A stretch of 64,000 bases of DNA from Anthoceros angustus. Lineage: Eukaryota > Streptophyta > Anthocerotopsida > Anthocerotales > Anthocerotaceae. Within the stretch, counting starts at the first letter, position 1; the number at the start of each line of letters is the position of its first letter. The position numbers and the translations under genes were made by a program. The notes under the pieces were generated by a model. That model was not told the DNA's origin. It saw only the letters and a program-made list of their open reading frames with translations, and did no database searches. The DNA lies in contig VJWM01000025.1 of the NCBI GenBank assembly GCA_010909165.1, positions 2,356,001 to 2,420,000 of the forward strand, given 5' to 3'. Below are positions 57,086 through 64,000 of this stretch, piece by piece.

Positions 57086-57792
57086 AGACAGAATAGAGAT
57101 AGATCGAGATCCACGCCGAGTACAGTGCTTGCTGATAGCTCTTACGCTTTTGCTATACTTATTCAGCATCAGGGTGTTCGGTGGGGTTGAGCTCAGACAT
57201 CCCGCCGCCTAGATTCCGACATCCTGAAGGGAGGGTGTCATGTGAAAACTGATAGGTGGCTGGAAAATCTCGCCAGGTGCGGCAACATGAAGCCACAAAC
57301 GACAGTGAAATTAGGAGACTATGAGACATTTATTCAGTCCACTTGCAAGGACTGACAAACAATGAGAGTCACCTAACAAGCAAATCCGCAATGATCTGCA
57401 TTCCAAAATAAAATAATGACTAGGGAACGCCTAATGTGCGACTCCCCATCCTAAAGCTACATATGTATGCACATAGAGCCAAGAATACAATGAAGATACA
57501 CTGCTGTGCTTGAAATGGCACGTTTCAAAGCCCGAAATCACTTAATATACAAAAGCTCAACACCTCCGCGGAACGATCTGTCCACCCTGTATCCAGAGCA
57601 GAACAATCAGTGTTATACTTTCCATGACCGCAGCGTATCAAACTCAAGGCAAGGCTGTCAATTGTTTCAAATATGTCTCAGACCTAAGAGTCAAGGCATT
57701 CCCCTCTCCCCTCCAAGATTGATGCCCTGCGCACGGTCCCCATGCTCGTCGTCACAAATTGGGTGTTGCAAACAGCACCACATTTCACCTGA
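57086..57792. other. Intergenic DNA downstream of ATG2
   Basis: Contains the ATG2 3' UTR on its right side. Near 57075-57110 there is an inverted/direct arrangement of gatctgaatagatcgagac and agatcgagat, perhaps a transposon end, but no element could be defined. Confidence 0.4.
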
Positions 57793-60700
57793 TCATTGAT
57801 ACATGTATGGAGGTCCGGCATGCTTTTCATCTGCTTCCCGCTTATGCTCGGGGTCCAATCTGCATCGTTCAACATGAAGAGTGGGTGAGAGGAAATGTTT
57901 CATATGTGCATATAAACGAGCCACTATGTTTTATATGTGCATGTAAACAAGCCACCTTCCAACCAAACCACAGCCTGCCCTGTCATAGCACCTACCCGTT
58001 CCTCACACCCAAGAGAGCACAGTGGAATGCTCCTACAGCAGCTGCTGCAGGTGCAACAGCAGCTGCTGGTGCAGCTCGCAATGCACTAGCAACAGCAACT
58101 CCTGCACCAGCTCCTCGCTGGTACACCTTCAGGGGATTACTGAGAAGTGACGAGGAAGTCCTTTCTAAACCACGCGAAATGCTTTCACAAGCCTGCATGT
58201 ATTTGAATTGAGGTCAGGAACCATAGCCTAGTACAGAAAATGGAGGACTCCATCCATCCAACATAACAGCTGCAGTCCCCACCACCTGTTGGATGCCCTC
58301 CCGAGTATCGCTAGGTTGATTAGCTTTACTGGAGAAGTTGTCTCCATCTGCCGTAGTTAAAGAACTACTCCGGGTTCCACCAAGAGCTAACTCCGTATGA
58401 TACAGTAAATCATGAGCTCCTGCAAAGAGATTGGCTCCAAACCCCAGCGCCTCAACAGAGACACACCTGAGGAAGGCCATAGCACCTGTCCAATTCGCCA
58501 ACCGGAAATTAACATACTTTCCTCGCCAAAAAGGGTGACAGCCTAGTTAACAAAACACTGCTTCAGCCATCATTTCTCTGACCTTTCCTCATTCCACGTA
58601 GGACCCGTCTGTCCTTCCTATAGTTCTCAGCAGGGAACATAATCAGCTTTGCAGCCCCAGCTCCAACAGCACAAAGCGGTCGAATTGGACCGACTCCTTG
58701 TACAAACTTATGGACCTGCACATTGTGGTGTCTTCGGTCAATTGTTTGCAAGGGTCAACAAGCAAAAGAACACCAGTTAACATGAAGAACGAACATGATT
58801 TAACAAACCTGGTTTTGGGATATGTCTTCCAACCATTGACCAAAGATGATACCGGACAGACTACTCCAGCCACGAACATGGGCGGCCCGCACATGCTTCA
58901 GTTGAAGCTCAATTCCCTGGAGAAAACAACCCACCATGAACAAACAACCACCAAGAACAGCCAAGAATCAAACACCATGAACAAACAACCACCAAGAACT
59001 GCAAACAAAAAGCAAACAGGAAAAAAATGTTGTTGTTATGACTAATCGATAAAATCAATACCTTCCAAGACACCAAGTTCAAAAGCTCTGCATAATTGCC
59101 TCCCCTAATTGCTGCAATGTCTACACGTCGTGGAATGTAGTCAACTCTAATGGTGAACGGTCTCATATCACATACCTGGAACACAATAAACAGCAATCAG
59201 TCTGCATTTAACTCCACTAGAAACTCAAACACATGAACACACAAAGCATGCATTCATGGTCATGACACTTGTGACATCGGTAGCCTACCTGGAAAAAGGG
59301 TAACAAGGCCTCCCCAAAAACTTCACCAATGCTGCAGTCAAGACTCGTGCCGACTGACCCAGAAGAATTGCTCATGTCCCCCTCACTTTGACTAGAGAAG
59401 AAATCTGTAAAAAAGTCAATATGTCGCTGATCAAGGTGCAGACGGATAGGCAACAGAGCCATTGATATCCTGTGAACATGTCACACAACTAGGTCAGCCA
59501 TCTTCCAGGTTGCTACAATATCAATCAACGACCAAATGAATCAGATGGCAAAGGCCTCCACCTGTACTCTTCGAGAGGGCTTGTAGGATCAGGTCTCACA
59601 GAATCCAGCTCTACCTTCACAGCTGGTGAAGAAGACTCCCTTGGTCGAGAAGATCGGTAATACCCAAGCACCTGCCCAGAACAAAAGTTAAACAGGTATC
59701 CCCAAAGCGTTTCGGTCTGACAATGGAAAAAGCCAGAAACTACATGGCATACCATTTTCCAAGGTGCATCAGCACTACGGTCGTAGACGCCCATGTCTCG
59801 AATTTCAACAACCAGCCTGGAGGCATATTCACCTACTTCTGGAAATGAGTCGTACTGGAGGTCCATGCCATCCAAATTCACTTGCAGGCACAGGCGTGCT
59901 TTCCTTGCATTTTTTGCCTTCGAAGAGCTTGAGGTCTCCTGAGACATTGCTGTAGGCCAATCGGATCCGGCATACAACCACCATCTTGCACTGAAGTTTG
60001 AAAGGACTACTCTTCCCACTGGGACAGGATACTTCTTAGGTAAAGAACGTTTCCTTTGGCCAGCAGCCTTGCTGGCTTTTGGAGAGCATGCATCAACCAC
60101 TACCTTTACTTCTGGTATGTGATTCTCGATAATAGAGATAGCATTGCCATCAAACCACATGCCCTCCCCCTCAATTACCTCTTGAAAAGAGCCACCTACT
60201 GACTCATCCTCACATGACGACCCTGCTGTGGAGGAAGCTCCGATTGAATAGTAGTCCTCAATGAATACTGGCTGGCCCTCTGCCTGGGTGAGTGGTTGAT
60301 GGAGATCTGGCACGTTTTCTTGGGTCATCATTTCATTGGACTTGGGAGAGGAACAGACTTCCTCCTCTGCCCTCCGATAGAAATCAGCCTGTTGTAGATC
60401 CGGAGCAAAGAGTTGTTGCAGCTGAGCAACAAGTCGGGCTAATGCTGAAGCTGTATCGTTGCAAGTCTCAAGACAGAGTTGATTATTCACAAAGTCTACC
60501 TCCCAACCTGGACCTTTCACGCATCCTGTTCTTACCGCAACCTCCAGTATAGGTGCTTTAGCAACCTGTGTCACTCGCACAATGCAACCCTAAGTTAGGC
60601 AGCTTCCCTACCAACAGACAATCCAAATGAGCCGCTACTGGTGACAAGAGCCTGCAAGTCACTACTGCCATAAAACTTGTCGCTACGCACCTGAGCATAA

Positions 60701-63700
60701 CCTGTGCGCTCCATCGCCTTCAAGCTATATTCCTGCAGACTCTTTCTCATATTCGTATTCAAGATAAGAAGGGCAGCATCATGGAGCCGTATATCATATT
60801 GACTTTCACACATGTCTGCCTGTAAGGTGTTGGAGACCCTGACAGCTGCTGCTGCCAGAACACAAGCAACAGGCGACCCAGTTTGGTTGGCGCCCAGAGG
60901 TATGTCACTGCCCTTAGACCCATCTGCAGTTTTCACAAACTGAGGGGAAGCCAAAGGACTGATTTTTGTTCCAGGGACAAGCCTCACTTCCATTCCAGGC
61001 TCATAACACAGAGCTACATCATGCAGGTTGAAAAGGTGAAATACGCGATTCCCCTTGGCATCTTGATACCCTCCAGAATTTTCCAGAGAGAGATTTTGGT
61101 CTGCTCCCATGCCAGTGCCAAAATCCACAACAGCTTCTGTGGCTGCTGAAGACTCTGCAGATTGCGAGAAAAACGAAACCATAGCAGATAGCCAATCAAG
61201 ACGAGCACTATGTGCCACAAATGTTGCCCCCTTCATACAACCAGTAAGCAGCTCATCCGCCAACTGGTCCCTACCTGGCCATGCCATGTAGGTCAGAGAT
61301 ATTCCAGCAGCACCAGCTGCCAAAGCATTGCCCTCTCCACCATCCCCACGTCCCAGAGCATCATGCCGACATGAAAACAGCAGAAGATCACTTTCACCAG
61401 TCAGCGTAGTTCTATGCGCATCTGGATAAGATCCCTTGACTTGGCATTCCTCATGTTGAATCCAGAAGTACGATACATCAGGACGACCACCCATGTGCGA
61501 GACAGACAACAATTCAAGCTGCTCGACCTCCCACGTTAACGAATCCCAATTCCTGGCTTCATGTCCTGTGAAAGGCTCTTCATGGGGTGTGATTTCAAGA
61601 CAAGGATGGATAATCATCTCAACATGACGACACTCCAGCACTACAGAGGTTTGTGGGGACAGGGCAGAATTGGCACCAGCTTTGGCCACTGTGGAATCTG
61701 ACTGAACGGAGACCCCAGTGCCAGTGCAGGCCTCAGGATTCTGAGAGGAAAGCACCACATCCATAAAGGATGAAAAAAGCTCATGAATGAGCACATGCTG
61801 GGATCCTGATAGATTCAACCATACTCGAAAGAATTTAAAGGCAAAAAATGCTGACGAACAGGCGACGATCTCCTCCCTCAGCTGCAGGTTGCTTTCTTCG
61901 CCAGCTTCTACTGTAGTTGCTGAAGCAAACTCAGAATTGCTCCCTCCCAACCCAGTTCCTCCATCTACTCTTTTTCTCAATGCAATTGCTGCATCCCAGG
62001 CTCTCCTAGCAAGCCAAGCTCCTGTTTCTGGTTGACGAAACCACTTGAATTCCAGAGAAGCTCCGTCATCTGTGTCTGTGCTGGATATCCCTACCTCCCA
62101 GTCAGTGGGTTCAGATAAAACTGCGAGTTGATTCATTCTTACAACTGGCAACCTGCCCTGGCTACCTGAGTCATGACCTTCTTCACTACTCTTGAAGTCA
62201 ACTTCATCACTGCCTAACAAGTATGCCACAGCCTCACCAAACCTCATAACTCCAGAATCAACCAGCTGCGAACTTGATTCAATCCTCCGTGTTCCATCAT
62301 GCCTAAAAGAAAAAATTGGCTGAATCACACCAGGCTTTCTTGAAGGCATAGTCACGTCCAATACCACAAGGTCCTCTCGCAAATGACCCACATCTGAGCC
62401 CTTAGGAAAGAAAATAAACACCCGCAAGCAGGGTGTGTACAGACTTCCTTCCAGCTTTGCATTCCATAAATTATTTTCAGGGGAACCTGCAGCATGGCCA
62501 GCATCCAGGGAACCTTCACCTAAATCCAGGGCCAGCATCTGATCAATCCGAGGTACTACCACAGATGCCCCATCCCCAGACCTCTGAACAGTCCCGCACC
62601 CCCAACTGCTGCAACCGGGCCCCTTGACCGCATGAGTCAGCTCAAATATCCTTTTTATAGTCCATGGATCTAAGTAGAGGACAATCGGCTGCAAGTATGC
62701 TTTTACCTCTACGCTTGATGAGAGGTCCTGAGAAAACTTGTTACCCCCTGGGTGCAGCAACTTAAATGACAGTTTAGCAGCTGGAGATCCAGCAGTTCCC
62801 ACCTTCATCAACAATCTTCCTTCACAGCCATGCGATTGCATACCCTCATGAGGTGACGGCGAGACTGGAAAATGGGGCAAGAGATCCTCAACAGACTTAA
62901 GGTAACCTAAAGGGCCGGCTGATGAACCGCCCGCATTCACAACCTCAAACATTTCCATATCTTGAACTGTAATCCGCAAGTCTGATCCGCAGTCCGACAC
63001 CTGGTATTGACAGTGGAGGTGCCAAGAGTAAATAAGAGACAACAAAAACGAGGAGAAAAGCTCAGACAAGGTCCAAACCGCATCCATCATCTATCAGGAA
63101 TAGTCCAATTACCGCCATCAAAAAAGCACATTCTGTCAAGTCCACAGCTAGATATTCTTCAGCTGCCACGTTAAGTTTGTCTGGAGACACATGCTGACTC
63201 CTGAGGCCATGCAGAGATGGGTCATGTGTTGCAGATTCACTCTCCGGCATGCCTAGAGACCTTGCATCAGGTTGCCCATAGAGTAGGTTTACAGACAAGC
63301 CATCGAACGTCACCTTCACACTGTACTCCACTCGTCTCTCAAGACCTGGAAAGCATCATCATCAGTATGCTCTCTTGTCTCTTCAAAACAGTGAAGAGAT
63401 GAGCATTTCATGACCAGAAGACAAAACAAGGGGAACAAAAAAATGGCATTAGCATGTGAATCGTTGGCTTAACAAACCAGGAGATAAAACTGCAGATCCA
63501 GATGCAAGGCTGGACGCAGCTGTTATGGCTGTGAATGCTGATCGCGTCCAGCTCCACAAGCCACTTGCAGTTGAGCTCGCATGGCTGCTCCACGTCCCAT
63601 CAAAACACTCGAAGAACTCATCCACACTGCTGGACACAAGTAACCATCAACGATAATTAGGGAACCCACTGCAAGCTATTTCATTAAAAACGCACAAGAA

Positions 63701-64000
63701 AGTGGACAGGCCCACCTAGCTGCCAAGTTTGCTTCCGCTACAGAAATTTCCTTCTTGGGATTCTCACCACCAGCCCACTGCATCCAGTCTGATATAAACT
63801 TCGTAACAGGAAGATAAGCCCCTTCATCCGAAGACCCAACTCCAATGCTCCCTGATCGTCTCAAGGTTGACCTGGCCAAATCCTTATGCTTCTCAGCGGC
63901 CAGAATACTGGATCCGCGACCAATAGGAGCCTCGTAAAAGCTGACAGCTCCTTGAGTTGCCCTGGGTACGGAGTGGCCTGGGCCAGCTGCAACAGTTCCT
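57793..64000 (-). CDS. ATG2: Autophagy-related protein 2 (ATG2), 3' part; 5' end outside the window
   Basis: Thirteen exons fit in phase: 64000(+)-63716, 63629-63478, 63345-63113, 63000-60612, 60555-59753, 59671-59562, 59469-59289, 59175-59062, 58916-58809, 58715-58583, 58485-58286, 58192-57996 and 57859-57793, about 1,650 residues. The protein matches plant ATG2, the rod-shaped lipid-transfer protein that feeds the growing autophagosome with ATG9 and ATG18. Clear blocks are [86 protein letters not shown] and [20 protein letters not shown], with the C-terminus [18 protein letters not shown]. The 59671-59753 intron stays open in frame and could be read through. The acceptor at 60555 has a nearby alternative (60565). 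The N-terminal chorein domain lies beyond 64000. Confidence 0.96.

Noticed and set aside
1-64000. CRISPR arrays, phage genes, bacterial operons
   Set aside because: No regular repeat-spacer pattern and no prokaryotic gene organisation; introns and plant gene families throughout.

Overview
The window reads as nuclear DNA of a land plant, probably a seedless one (bryophyte, lycophyte or fern). Land plant is supported by a plastid-targeted divinyl chlorophyllide reductase, a SLAC-type anion channel, an IRK/PXC2-type receptor kinase, an oil-body protein, PLS-class PPR proteins with plant E domains, short GT-AG introns and LTR retrotransposons. 'Seedless' is an inference from the very large PPR protein with unusual repeat units and from an LRR protein that looks more animal/ciliary than seed-plant. 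I cannot name the species.

Layout. 1-2.6 kb: intergenic, with a 20-bp minisatellite. 2.8-18.9 kb: a gene-dense block with FY (+), DVR (-), IRK/PXC2-like receptor (-), PPR-E protein 1 (+), a three-exon two-membrane-segment protein (-), an unrecognised gene (+) and a Mal d 1-associated/HAX1-like gene (-). 19.4-23 kb: decay zone with a UDP-glucuronate epimerase pseudogene and a Ty1/copia remnant. 23.2-33.8 kb: OBAP1 (-) head to head with a 12-exon LRR protein (+), then a SLAC/SLAH channel (+). 35.8-42.8 kb: an unknown 240-aa ORF, a degenerate tandem repeat, a mosaic of three gene fragments copied from genes in this window, the complete 12-exon AMSH deubiquitinase gene (+) and the last exon of an ICT1/ArfB-like release factor (-). 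43.1-50.3 kb: a LINE RNase H remnant and a nearly full-length but broken Ty3/gypsy element. 50.9-57.1 kb: a 1,514-aa PPR-E protein (-) head to head with a dead PPR-DYW gene (+). 57.8-64 kb: the last 13 exons of autophagy gene ATG2 (-), running off the window.

The genes are unrelated housekeeping and accessory loci, not a pathway. AMSH (ESCRT-linked deubiquitination) and ATG2 (autophagosome lipid transfer) both serve membrane turnover, but nothing in the sequence links them. Exon boundaries come from GT/GC-AG sites checked for reading phase and family continuity. Intact boundaries keep phase for AMSH, ATG2, OBAP1, the LRR gene, SLAC, the three-exon gene and the Mal d 1-associated gene.

The most unusual items are the gene-fragment mosaic at 37.6-38.9 kb, the roughly 16-residue extension inserted repeatedly into PPR units of both PPR proteins, the PPR-DYW pseudogene beside an intact PPR lacking DYW, a compensated double frameshift in PPR 1, and an intronless FY without the usual PPLP motif.
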